From NCBI GenBank assembly GCA_035502995.1, contig DATJTW010000076.1:20033-84032 (forward strand): a DNA stretch of 64,000 bases, read 5' to 3'. This stretch comes from CADEED01 sp035502995 (GTDB taxonomy: Bacteria > Pseudomonadota > Gammaproteobacteria > Steroidobacterales > Steroidobacteraceae). This document shows positions 1 to 7,136 of the stretch, one piece after another; position 1 is the stretch's first letter; every line of letters begins with the position of its first letter. A program made the translations under genes and the position numbers. Under the pieces are notes generated by a model that had not been told where the DNA came from, did no database searches, and was given only the letters and a program-made list of their open reading frames with translations.

Positions 1-1
1 C

Positions 2-1258
2 GACGCGCTGGTGCGTGCGCTGCCGGACTGGGTGCGCCGCATGCGCTGGAACGGCGATCTCCGGCTGCGCGGCCAGAGCGACACGTTCGCGGCCGACAAC
101 CTGCCGTTCACCTATACCGACGTGCTCGCGGTCAACGACAAGGGCGGCTTCACGAAGGCCGGCATCGCGCAGTTCGCGAACACCACCGAGGACCGGCAGC
201 GCCTGCGCATGCGCGCACGCCTCGGCTTCGACGTCGAGCTCGGTTACGGCTGGACCGCCGGCGCGCGGCTCACGACGGGCAACAACCTGCGCGACGCCGT
301 CTCGACGAATCAGACGATGGGCAACTACGGCGGGCGCTACACCGTCGGCTTCGACCAGGCGTGGCTGCGCTGGTCCGGCACGAACCGCACCAACCGCCAG
401 TCGCTGACGCTGACCGGCGGCCGCCTGGCGAATCCGTGGCTGTCGTCGGATCTCGTCTGGGACCAGGACCTGATGTTCGAAGGCGTCACGGGCAACTACC
501 GCTACAGCTTCTCGCGCGACGACGCGTTCGCGCGCAACTGGTTCTTCACGGCCGGCGCGTTCCCGCTACAGGAGCTCGAGCTGTCGAACAAGGACAAGTG
601 GCTGTTCGGCGGCCAGACCGGCCTCGACTGGAAGACGCTGGGCGGCAACCGCTACCGGCTCGGCGTCGCGTACTACGACTACCTGAACATCTCGGGCACG
701 CGCAACGCGTTCAACAGCACGTTGCTCGACTACACGGCGCCGACGTTCGTGCAGCGCGGCAACACGCTGTTCGACATCCACAACGACAACAACACGACCA
801 ACCTCATGGCGCTGGCCGGCGAGTACCGGCTGGTCGACGTCACCGCGAATCTCGATTTCCCGATCGGCACCGCGCATCGCCTCAGCCTGAACGCGGACGT
901 CGTCGAGAACATCGGCTTCGACAAGGCGGACGTGTTCGCGCGCTCGGCGCTCGACGTCGAGGAGAGGACGCGCGGGTACCAGGGCGAGCTTGCTTTCGGC
1001 AGCGCGCGTTTCAACGAGCGCCATGCCTGGCGCGCCTCGATCGCGTACCGCTATCTCGAGCAGGACGCGGTGCTCGACGCGTTCACCGATTCGGACTTCC
1101 GGCTCGGCGGCACGGACGTGAAGGGTTTCATCATCGGGCTCGACTTCGCGTTCTCGCCGCGCGCGTACACGCGGCTGCGCTACCTGAGCGGCAACGAGAT
1201 CGACGGCCTGCCGTTCGGCGTCGACATGCTGCAGCTCGACATGAACGCGACGTTCTGA
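2..1258 (+). CDS. putative outer-membrane porin, 3' part (5' end outside the window)
   Basis: The reading frame is open from the first bases of the window, so the start codon and signal peptide lie upstream. The visible part is about 418 residues and reads as an outer-membrane beta-barrel. It has alternating hydrophobic and polar strands, many aromatic girdle residues (WLFGGQTGLDWKTL, YRLGVAYYDYLN) and ends in a terminal Phe (LDMNATF), the usual C-terminal signal for Bam-dependent insertion. The N-terminal stretch WNGDLRLRGQSDTF resembles the first strand of the putative-porin family (Porin_5 type). The next gene starts 10 bp downstream and is probably co-transcribed. Substrate unknown. The barrel assignment is secure; the exact family is less so. 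Confidence 0.75.
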   Translation, partial: DALVRALPDWVRRMRWNGDLRLRGQSDTFAADNLPFTYTDVLAVNDKGGFTKAGIAQFANTTEDRQRLRMRARLGFDVELGYGWTAGARLTTGNNLRDAVSTNQTMGNYGGRYTVGFDQAWLRWSGTNRTNRQSLTLTGGRLANPWLSSDLVWDQDLMFEGVTGNYRYSFSRDDAFARNWFFTAGAFPLQELELSNKDKWLFGGQTGLDWKTLGGNRYRLGVAYYDYLNISGTRNAFNSTLLDYTAPTFVQRGNTLFDIHNDNNTTNLMALAGEYRLVDVTANLDFPIGTAHRLSLNADVVENIGFDKADVFARSALDVEERTRGYQGELAFGSARFNERHAWRASIAYRYLEQDAVLDAFTDSDFRLGGTDVKGFIIGLDFAFSPRAYTRLRYLSGNEIDGLPFGVDMLQLDMNATF

Positions 1259-1268
1259 GGAGAAGGCC

Positions 1269-1913
1269 ATGCTGACCCGGATGCGCACGTTGATCCTGCT
1301 GCTGCTGGCGCTCGCCGTGCTGGCGACGCTGCCCGCCCATGCGCAGTCCGCGCGGCAGGGCGGCGGCGGCAACGCGCAGCTGACGCAGCAGTTGCAGCAG
1401 CTGGCGGCGGAGCGCACGCAACTGCAGGCCGACAACGCGCGCCTGAAGCGCGAGCTCGACGAGACGCGCAAGGAGCGCGACTCGCTGAAGGGCGAACGCG
1501 AGAACACCGAGAAGAAGCTGCGCAGCTCCGCGGCGCTGGCCTCGCGCGCCTCCGGCGACCGCAAGCAGGTCGAGGACGACCTGGCGCAGACGCGCGACAA
1601 GCTGACCGAGCTGGTGACGAAATTCCGCGAGACCGCCACGACGTTGCGCGACGTCGAGACCGAACGCGCCGGCCTGCAGCAGCAGGTGCAGGCGGGCGGG
1701 CAGGAGCTGAACGCCTGCGTCGACCGCAACGCGAAGCTGTACGCGATGAACGACGAGATCCTCGACCGGCTCGAGAACCAGGGTTTCTGGACGTCGGTCG
1801 CGCGCGCGGAGCCGTTCACGCGGCTGAAACGCACGCAGCTCGAGAACCTGGCCGACGACTACCGCGCGCGGGCGGGAGATACCCGGGTCGAGGCGGCGAC
1901 GCCGCCGAAGTGA
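1269..1913 (+). CDS. periplasmic coiled-coil protein
   Basis: 214 residues with a clear Sec signal peptide (residues 1-26, hydrophobic core LILLLLALAVLATL, cleavage after AHA). About 140 residues of uninterrupted heptad-type coiled coil follow, rich in Gln, Glu, Lys and Arg (QLQQLAAERTQLQADNARL). The C-terminal part has a single Cys (residue about 151). I recognise no catalytic motif. An AGGAG-type ribosome site lies just before the ATG and the gene follows the porin by 10 bp, so the pair probably forms an operon and this protein may scaffold or gate the porin machinery in the periplasm. That role is inference from position and shape only. Confidence 0.7.
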   Translation: MLTRMRTLILLLLALAVLATLPAHAQSARQGGGGNAQLTQQLQQLAAERTQLQADNARLKRELDETRKERDSLKGERENTEKKLRSSAALASRASGDRKQVEDDLAQTRDKLTELVTKFRETATTLRDVETERAGLQQQVQAGGQELNACVDRNAKLYAMNDEILDRLENQGFWTSVARAEPFTRLKRTQLENLADDYRARAGDTRVEAATPPK

Positions 1914-1940
1914 GCGCGCGGCGCGCGGCCGCGCGCCGGG

Positions 1941-1956
1941 CGGACTAGCTAGTCCG
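1941..1956. terminator. perfect 16-bp palindrome after the coiled-coil gene
   Basis: CGGACTAGCTAGTCCG is perfectly self-complementary and sits 28 bp after the stop codon of the coiled-coil gene. As RNA it gives a 6-bp stem with an AGCU loop. It lies in very GC-rich flanks (GCGCGCGG... upstream) and lacks a following T-run. It could be a Rho-assisted terminator or a protein-binding palindrome; the sequence does not decide. Confidence 0.35.
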
Positions 1957-2035
1957 CGGCGCGGCGGCGGGCGAGATCGCGCGGCCTCGCGCGGAATTCA
2001 CGCCGCTGCCACGAGACCATCACCGCGCCCGCCGA

Positions 2036-2240
2036 CACTCGCGTCCGGCGGAGGCGCATTCAAGTCTTCGAATCGGGCGCATGGATGGTGAGCCGCGATC
2101 CCCAGCGCGACTGCTTCCCCGGTGGTCTGGCCGACGAGAGTCGGCCAGCGCTCGGAGCTCGGCTGAGGCACCGATGGCAACCGATTCGAAGACTTGAGTG
2201 CGTCTCGACGAGCCCGAGCCTCACGCCCGGACGCTAAGTG
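2036..2240 (+). ncRNA. candidate structured RNA with a ~40-bp interrupted helix
   Basis: This fills most of the 424-bp gap between the coiled-coil gene (ends 1913) and the PhzF gene (starts 2338). Bases 2051-2076 pair without interruption with 2181-2206: 26 bp including two G-U pairs (2054/2203, 2059/2198). Those two are wobbles only on the plus strand; on the minus strand they would be A-C mismatches. Outside a 17-nt bulge (2207-2223) pairing resumes with 2041-2048/2227-2234 and 2036-2039/2237-2240. Inside, 2127-2135 pairs perfectly with 2140-2148 across a GAGA (GNRA-type) loop, and 2087-2095 pairs with 2160-2172 around a 4-nt bulge. No ribosome site or protein-like frame is convincing here. 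It could be an independent small RNA, a 5' leader of the downstream gene, or a fold-back mobile remnant. I do not recognise the family. Confidence 0.5.
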
Positions 2241-2257
2241 GCTGATATTTCAAAATC

Positions 2258-2283
2258 GTGGCCTTGCGACGTTGTAAGGCCAC
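2258..2283 (+). promoter_or_regulatory. leader hairpin upstream of the PhzF gene
   Basis: GTGGCCTT (2258-2265) pairs perfectly with AAGGCCAC (2276-2283) over a 10-nt loop. A second small hairpin, GGGG-TTT-CCCC, follows at about 2288-2298. The start codon at 2338 has no obvious Shine-Dalgarno sequence. These hairpins may belong to an untranslated leader or may terminate transcription from the RNA element just upstream. Function not shown. Confidence 0.3.
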
Positions 2284-2337
2284 TCACGGGGTTTCCCCGG
2301 ACACCGGCCCGCCATCGCTGTGAAATAATCGCGCCGC

Positions 2338-3180
2338 ATGCAACTTCGCTACCGGATCCTCAACGTGTTCACGTCGGGCGGCGCGCGCCTGTCGGGAAAT
2401 CCGCTGGTCGTCGTCGAAGACGGCACCGGCCTCGAGCTCGCGCAGATGCAGGCGCTGGCGCGGCAGTTCAACGTGTCCGAGACGACGTTCATCCTGCCGT
2501 CGAAACGCGCCGCGGCGCTGGTGCGGATCTTCACGCCGGCGTACGAGATGCCGTTCGCCGGCCATCCGACGCTCGGTACCGCGCATGTCTGCCGCGCGCT
2601 CGGTCTCGGCGGCGACCAGCTCGGGCTCGAGATGCGCGCCGGCATCATCCCGGTGACCGCGAACGGCGATCACTGGACGCTGCGCGCGGCCGCGGCGACC
2701 TCGCGGCTCGTCGACGTCACGCCGCCCGAGCTCGCCAGGTTGTTAGGCCTGGAAGCCGGCGACATCGGTTTCCAGCCGCTGTGGATCAAGGCGGGACGCG
2801 AGCAGTTGATCGTGCCGCTGACGAGCGAGGAGGCGGTGCGCAAGGTGCGGCCCGGACCCGAGCTGTTCGAGCGGCTGAAGAGCGCGGATGGCGCGGGCCA
2901 GGCGCTGGTGTTCGCGTCGATGGGCGCGAAGAAGATCCTCGGCCGGTTCTTCTTCCCGGACGGCGCGGCGATCCTCGAGGATCCGGCGACCGGTTCGGCG
3001 TGCGCGAATCTCGGCGCGTGGTTCATCGAGATGGGCCGTCGGCCGCCGCTGTCATTCGAGGTCAGCCAGGGCGAGTTCGTGGGCCGGCCCTCGCTGCTGC
3101 AGCTCGAAGTCAACGCGGACAACGAAGTTTTCGTCGGCGGCGACGTGATCGAGATAGGATCGGGGCAACTCAATCTCTAG
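2338..3180 (+). CDS. PhzF-family isomerase/epimerase
   Basis: 280 residues, the normal length for the PhzF (phenazine biosynthesis, diaminopimelate-epimerase-like) fold. The N-terminus YRILNVFTSGGARLSGNPL and the FAGHPTLGTAHV segment (about residues 72-83) are family hallmarks. Glu48 in NVSETTF corresponds to the catalytic Glu45 of PhzF. The C-terminal half carries DPATGSACANL, the second conserved anion-binding loop. No phenazine genes are nearby, so the substrate is not the phenazine precursor by context; most such homologues act on unknown small acids. The Cys/Met PLP-enzyme gene starts 9 bp after the stop, which suggests an operon. Several codons are unusual for the region (AGG, then TTG-TTA at about 2740). 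Confidence 0.88.
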   Translation: MQLRYRILNVFTSGGARLSGNPLVVVEDGTGLELAQMQALARQFNVSETTFILPSKRAAALVRIFTPAYEMPFAGHPTLGTAHVCRALGLGGDQLGLEMRAGIIPVTANGDHWTLRAAAATSRLVDVTPPELARLLGLEAGDIGFQPLWIKAGREQLIVPLTSEEAVRKVRPGPELFERLKSADGAGQALVFASMGAKKILGRFFFPDGAAILEDPATGSACANLGAWFIEMGRRPPLSFEVSQGEFVGRPSLLQLEVNADNEVFVGGDVIEIGSGQLNL

Positions 3181-3189
3181 GAGCGCTCG

Positions 3190-4491
3190 ATGAGCGTCGA
3201 CAGCTATCACAAGCGCAAGGTCGGCAACCGCACGTTGTCGCCCGAGACGCAGATGATGGGATACGGTTTCGATCCCGCCCTGTCCGAAGGTTCCCTCAAG
3301 CCGCCGATCTTCCTCACGTCCACGTTCGTCTTCCGCAACGCGCAGGACGGCAAGGATTTCTTCGACTACACGTCGGGGCGGCGCCAGCCGCCGCCGGGCA
3401 CGGCGCCCGGCCTCGTGTACTCGCGCTTCAACAATCCGAATCTCGAGGTCCTCGAGGATCGGCTCGCGTTGTGGGAAGGCGGCGAGAGCGCGGCGGTGTT
3501 CTCGTCCGGCATGTCGGCCATCTCGACGACGTTGTGGGCGTATCTGAAACCCAACGACGTGCTGCTGATGAGCGAGCCGCTGTACGGCGGCACCGAGACG
3601 CTGATCGACAAGACCCTGCCGGCGTTCGGCATCGGCGCCGTGCGGGTCGCGGATGCGGTGAATCGCGAGGCGGTCATGGCCGGCGCGAAACGCGCGCTCG
3701 AGATGGCGCGGCAGAAGGGCGGCCGAGTCGGCTTGCTCGTCACCGAGACACCGGCGAACCCGACGAACAGCCTGGTGGACCTGGCGCTGTGGCGCGAGGC
3801 GTCGGAGTGGCTGGCCGGGCAGCAGGGCGGGGCGCGTCCGCCCGTCGCGGTCGACAACACGTTCCTCGGGCCGGTATTCCAGAAGCCGCTCGAGCACGGC
3901 TCGGACATCGTGATGTATTCGCTGACGAAGTACGTCGGCGGGCATTCGGATCTCGTCGCGGGCGGCGTGATCGGCGCGAAGGCGCTGCTGCAGCCGGTGC
4001 GCGCGCTGCGCAGCGCGCTCGGCACGCAGCTCGATCCGAACACCTCGTGGATGATCATGCGGTCGATGGAGACGCTGGCGCTGCGCATGCGCGCCGCGTC
4101 GGACAACGCGGGGCGCGTCGCGGGGTATCTCGCGCAGCATCCGAAGATCGCCAGCGTGAACTACCTGGGGTTCCTCAAGGCGGGGGATCCGCGGGCCGCG
4201 GTGTTCGCGAAGCAGTGCAAGAGCGCGGGCTCGACGTTCTCCTTCTCGATCCGCGGCGGCGAGGCTGAGGCGTTCCGCATGCTCGACGCGCTGCAGGTGA
4301 TGAAGCTGGCGGTGAGCCTGGGCGGCACGGAGACGCTGATCTCGCATCCCGCCTCGACGACACACTCGGGTGTCGCGAAGGAGACGCGCGACCGCATGGG
4401 CGTGACCGATGCGCTGATCCGGATCTCCGTGGGCATCGAGAACGCGGACGATCTGATCGCGGACCTGGAGCAGGCGCTGGCGAAGATGTGA
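3190..4491 (+). CDS. Cys/Met-metabolism PLP-dependent enzyme (cystathionine gamma-synthase family)
   Basis: 433 residues covering a full fold-type I PLP enzyme of the Cys/Met metabolism family. Lys247 in SLTKYVGGHSD is the Schiff-base lysine. YSRFNNPNLEVLE holds the phosphate-contacting Tyr/Arg of the neighbouring subunit, and FSSGMSAI is the cofactor-phosphate loop. The region TETPANPTN with VDNTF supplies the Asp that contacts the pyridine nitrogen. Family members are cystathionine gamma-synthase, cystathionine beta/gamma-lyase or methionine gamma-lyase, and the sequence alone does not separate these. The ribosome site AGGAG lies 6 bp before the ATG. It sits between the PhzF gene and the GFA gene on the same strand with very short gaps, so a three-gene operon is likely. 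Confidence 0.9.
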   Translation: MSVDSYHKRKVGNRTLSPETQMMGYGFDPALSEGSLKPPIFLTSTFVFRNAQDGKDFFDYTSGRRQPPPGTAPGLVYSRFNNPNLEVLEDRLALWEGGESAAVFSSGMSAISTTLWAYLKPNDVLLMSEPLYGGTETLIDKTLPAFGIGAVRVADAVNREAVMAGAKRALEMARQKGGRVGLLVTETPANPTNSLVDLALWREASEWLAGQQGGARPPVAVDNTFLGPVFQKPLEHGSDIVMYSLTKYVGGHSDLVAGGVIGAKALLQPVRALRSALGTQLDPNTSWMIMRSMETLALRMRAASDNAGRVAGYLAQHPKIASVNYLGFLKAGDPRAAVFAKQCKSAGSTFSFSIRGGEAEAFRMLDALQVMKLAVSLGGTETLISHPASTTHSGVAKETRDRMGVTDALIRISVGIENADDLIADLEQALAKM

Positions 4492-4494
4492 GTC

Positions 4495-5406
4495 GTGGAA
4501 CCCAGCACACACACCGGAACATGGGTCCTCCCCAAGGAGTCCTACTCCGCGCGGGTCAACGGCGCCTGCCTGTGCGGCGCGGTGACGTGGTCGTACGACG
4601 GCCCGTTCCAGGCGATGTTCCATTGCCATTGTTCGGTGTGCCGCAAGCATCACGGCACGTTGTTCGTCACCACGGTCGTCGGCGCGTTGACCACGTTCCA
4701 CTGGCGCACCGGCACCGAGAAGATAGGCACGTGGCAGTCGTCGCCGCACGAACGGCGCGCGTTCTGCACGGTGTGCGGGTCGAAGGTGCCGCGCGTCGAA
4801 CTCGAATCGCAGCGCGTGTTCATGCCGGCCGGCGCGTTGACCGGCGAGCTCGGCATCCGGCCGCAGATGCACCTGTTCGCCGGATCGAAGGCCGCCGGCT
4901 ACACGATCGCCGACGGGCTGCCGCAGCACGACGAGTATCCGCCGGGCTGGGGCGCGACCGGGTTGCCGACGCCGGCACGACCGTCGCGCGAGGGCGTCGT
5001 CAGCGGCTCGTGCGCGTGCAACGCGGTGCGCTTCGAGCTGGCGGCCCGGCCGAAGCTGATGCGGCATTGTCATTGCGGCCGGTGTCAGCATGCGCGCGGT
5101 GGCGCCCACGCGACCAACATCGTGTGGCCGCTGGACGGCGCGTCGTACCTGAGCGGTGAAGAGAAGGTGGTCGACTTCCCGCTGCCCGGCGCGCAGTTCT
5201 TCGGCGTGGCGTTCTGTGCGGATTGCGGCGGTGCGTTGCCGAGGAAGTCGGTGGGGCGCGGGTTCCTCGTCGTGCCGGTCGGGTCGCTGGACGCGGATCC
5301 GGAGATCCACCCGCATTGCCATCAATACGTGTCGTCGAAGGCGCCGTGGTACGAGATCCACGATGGCGTGCCGCAGTTCGCCGACGCACCGCCGCTGCCG
5401 AAGTAA
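4495..5406 (+). CDS. GFA/CENP-V domain protein with two tandem zinc domains
   Basis: 303 residues made of two copies of the GFA (glutathione-dependent formaldehyde-activating, CENP-V/GFA) fold. Copy 1 has GACLCGAVTW, CHCSVCRKHHG and CTVCGSK. Copy 2 has GSCACNAVRFEL, CHCGRCQHARGG and CADCGGAL. Each copy therefore keeps the full set of zinc Cys residues. Most family members have a single domain of about 130-190 residues, so this is a duplicated or fused form. Start chosen is GTG, 3 bp after the upstream stop, because no in-frame ATG precedes the first domain. It might act on glutathione or thiol adducts; the substrate is unknown. The stop codon TAA is directly fused to a REP-like repeat (5407-5445). 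Confidence 0.85.
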   Translation: MEPSTHTGTWVLPKESYSARVNGACLCGAVTWSYDGPFQAMFHCHCSVCRKHHGTLFVTTVVGALTTFHWRTGTEKIGTWQSSPHERRAFCTVCGSKVPRVELESQRVFMPAGALTGELGIRPQMHLFAGSKAAGYTIADGLPQHDEYPPGWGATGLPTPARPSREGVVSGSCACNAVRFELAARPKLMRHCHCGRCQHARGGAHATNIVWPLDGASYLSGEEKVVDFPLPGAQFFGVAFCADCGGALPRKSVGRGFLVVPVGSLDADPEIHPHCHQYVSSKAPWYEIHDGVPQFADAPPLPK

Positions 5407-5445
5407 TGGGGACAGTCCCCGTTTGCTGGCAAAAGGGGACAGTCA
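5407..5445 (+). repeat. REP-like palindromic repeat, copy A
   Basis: First of six copies in the window. It begins TGGGGACAGTCCCC directly after the TAA of the GFA gene. A short AT-richer spacer (GTTTGCTGGCAAAA) follows, then GGGGACAGTCA. The GGGGAC/GTCCCC halves allow two alternative hairpins. It is the left member of an inverted pair with copy B, bracketing two small genes. Confidence 0.85.
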
Positions 5446-5563
5446 TCGCTCGCGGTTTCCGATGACGCGCGAGCTTCGCTGACACGCCACCTTCACGTCC
5501 GCGCCACGCCACGATCAAACTTCTCCGCGATGCTCCTCCCGCCAGGTCGGTTCGGGAGGCCGC

Positions 5564-5839
5564 ATGGAACAGACGCTACGCTCCTCGCACGGAGAGGATC
5601 GCAAGGACGCCGGCAACAGCTACGAGCTCGAGCAACAGCTCGAAGCCGCCGAACGCCGCTACGCCGAAGCCCGCGGCGCCAGCACGAAAGCCCGCGAGGA
5701 ATGGCGCGCGATCTCGGTCCAGCCGGGCGCCACGCCGGCGGCGATCGAGGCGGCGCGAGCGCGGTTCGACGCGATCGCCGCGCGCTGCAAGCGGTTGCAC
5801 GACCTGATCGACTCGCTCGAAGCGAAACTCGATCTGTGA
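5564..5839 (+). CDS. small coiled-coil protein, unknown function
   Basis: 91 residues, almost entirely predicted helix. An Arg/Glu/Ala-rich coiled coil (YELEQQLEAAERRYAEARG) is followed by a Pro-Gly break (QPGATPAA) and a second helix with one Cys (ARCKRLHDLIDSL). There is no signal peptide or membrane segment. The next gene encodes a protein of the same size and layout, whose second helix has the same spacing (AAQCRKLRAVLAKIEAL), so the two look like old duplicates. GGGAGG just upstream gives a good ribosome site. The two genes sit between inverted repeat copies A and B. Function unknown. Confidence 0.6.
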   Translation: MEQTLRSSHGEDRKDAGNSYELEQQLEAAERRYAEARGASTKAREEWRAISVQPGATPAAIEAARARFDAIAARCKRLHDLIDSLEAKLDL

Positions 5840-5906
5840 TTCCGCGAAGACTGCCGCGAAAACTTCATCCGCGCGCCACATCGCACCGCTAACCTCCGCG
5901 CCGCCC

Positions 5907-6200
5907 ATGAACACGGTCACCGAATTCCTCGCCCCGGACGGCTACTCGCTCGAGCGCCAGGTCGCGATCGCCCGGCGGCGGCTGGCCGATGCGCGGGCCG
6001 CGGCGCATCGCGCCTTCGAGGAATACCGGATCTACGAAGCGCGCGACTCGCATGTCGAGACGATCCGGCTCGCGCGCGCCCGCGCCGAAACCACGGCCGC
6101 GCAATGCCGCAAGCTGCGCGCGGTGCTCGCGAAGATCGAAGCGCTGCGGGACTGCGGCTGCGAGTCGCCGCCGGTGTCGATCGTCAGGGCCACGGCCTGA
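5907..6200 (+). CDS. small coiled-coil protein, probable paralogue of the preceding gene
   Basis: 97 residues, helical, with no export signal. Helix 1 (SLERQVAIARRRLADARAA) and helix 2 (ARARAETTAAQCRKLRAVL) mirror the order and the single-Cys placement of the gene at 5564-5839, so an ancestral tandem duplication is likely. The C-terminal tail contains a CGC motif (RDCGCESPP) that the first copy lacks. It lies inside the segment bounded by inverted repeats A and B. I do not recognise a family, and no function can be read from the sequence. Confidence 0.6.
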   Translation: MNTVTEFLAPDGYSLERQVAIARRRLADARAAAHRAFEEYRIYEARDSHVETIRLARARAETTAAQCRKLRAVLAKIEALRDCGCESPPVSIVRATA

Positions 6201-6214
6201 GCACCACTCGCCGT

Positions 6215-6254
6215 GTGACTGTCCCCTTTTGCTGGGAAACGGGGACTGTCCCCA
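6215..6254 (-). repeat. REP-like palindromic repeat, copy B
   Basis: Read on the minus strand: TGGGGACAGTCCCC, spacer GTTTCCCAGCAAAA, then GGGGACAGTCAC. The outer end abuts the TAA (6255-6257 on the plus strand) of the minus-strand gene 6255-7136. It is inverted relative to copy A, 770 bp away. Confidence 0.85.
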
Positions 6255-7136
6255 TTACCGCCGGTTGAAGCCGCCGCCGGTGATCTCGCCATCCCCGACC
6301 GGCGCGCTCTTGCGCTTCGGCTCGTCCTTCGACGGCTCCGGCGGCACGCGGAACAGCCTGGCGTCCGGCTCCTGGCGCTTGATGTCGCGCAGCTTGTAGC
6401 GCGTCTCGCCGGTGCGCGGATCGGAGTAGGTAGCCTCCACCACGACCTGCAGATCCTGCCCGTACCACTGCTCGGCGGACATCTTGATCGGCTGCTCGTT
6501 GCCGATGGCGCCGGCCGGGATCGTCGACTCGATGCGGCTGCCCGACACCTTCTCGCCGTCGAGCTCGCGCTCGCCTAGGTTCGTCGGTCGCGTGACGTTC
6601 GGCGGCGGCGGCGCGCGTTCGCCGGCCGGACTGCCGCCCGCGCGGCACGGCCGGATGGGCACGGTCACCGCCTGCGTCGCGTTCGACTGCAGCAACGTGC
6701 GCGTGCCGGTGGACGGATCGTCGATGACCGTCACCGTCGAATTCACCTCGACCGGCAGCGGCCCGCCGATCGACGACAGCGAATATTCCGAGCGCGTGCG
6801 GCCATCGCTGTCGCGCCACAGGCGCACGCGGTTCTGCCGCACGATGCGGTTGCCGTCCGGCAGCGTCGTGACGATCTCGGTGGTGCCGAGCGCCGAGTAC
6901 GGCGCGCCGGTCACGACGCGCACGTCGTTGGTCGCGCGTTGCGCGACGGACTCGGGCGCGGGGCAGGGCGGCACCGCGCCGGCGGCGGCACCCGTGCCGC
7001 CCGCCGCACCCGGAACGCCGTCCGCCTCGGCGAACGCCGGCGCGATACCCGACGCGGCCACCGCCACCGCGATGGCAACGGCCCTGGCGATGTCTCCCCG
7101 CAGCGCGCGGCGACTACGGAGTCTGCGTGACGACAT
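6255..7136 (-). CDS. secreted protein of unknown function, third gene of the ECF sigma operon
   Basis: 293 residues. A basic N-terminus (SSRRLRSRRALRG) and a hydrophobic Ala/Val core ending APAFA form a long Sec signal peptide (about residues 1-36). The mature part is Pro/Gly-rich at first, then beta-rich (RVVTGAPYSALGTTEIVTTL, SEYSLSSIGG). It has two separated Cys (about residues 58 and 163) that could form a disulfide. I recognise no domain. It overlaps the preceding anti-sigma-like gene by 23 bp, so translation is probably coupled and it belongs to the sigma-factor regulon. It may be the periplasmic sensor or effector of that system. The stop codon is fused to repeat copy B. Confidence 0.6.
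   Translation of the reverse strand: MSSRRLRSRRALRGDIARAVAIAVAVAASGIAPAFAEADGVPGAAGGTGAAAGAVPPCPAPESVAQRATNDVRVVTGAPYSALGTTEIVTTLPDGNRIVRQNRVRLWRDSDGRTRSEYSLSSIGGPLPVEVNSTVTVIDDPSTGTRTLLQSNATQAVTVPIRPCRAGGSPAGERAPPPPNVTRPTNLGERELDGEKVSGSRIESTIPAGAIGNEQPIKMSAEQWYGQDLQVVVEATYSDPRTGETRYKLRDIKRQEPDARLFRVPPEPSKDEPKRKSAPVGDGEITGGGFNRR

Noticed and set aside
1998..2180. 60-codon minus-strand frame across the structured element
   Set aside because: No ribosome site or family resemblance; its sequence is explained by the palindrome, whose wobbles favour a plus-strand RNA.
2036..2240. Integron attC site, 6S RNA or retron msd
   Set aside because: No GTTRRRY/RYYYAAC ends, no central 6S-type bubble, and no reverse transcriptase or integrase nearby.
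3052..5361. 769-codon open frame on the minus strand
   Set aside because: It lies opposite the Cys/Met PLP-enzyme and GFA genes, is Arg/His-rich nonsense, and arises from the high-GC codon pattern of the true genes.
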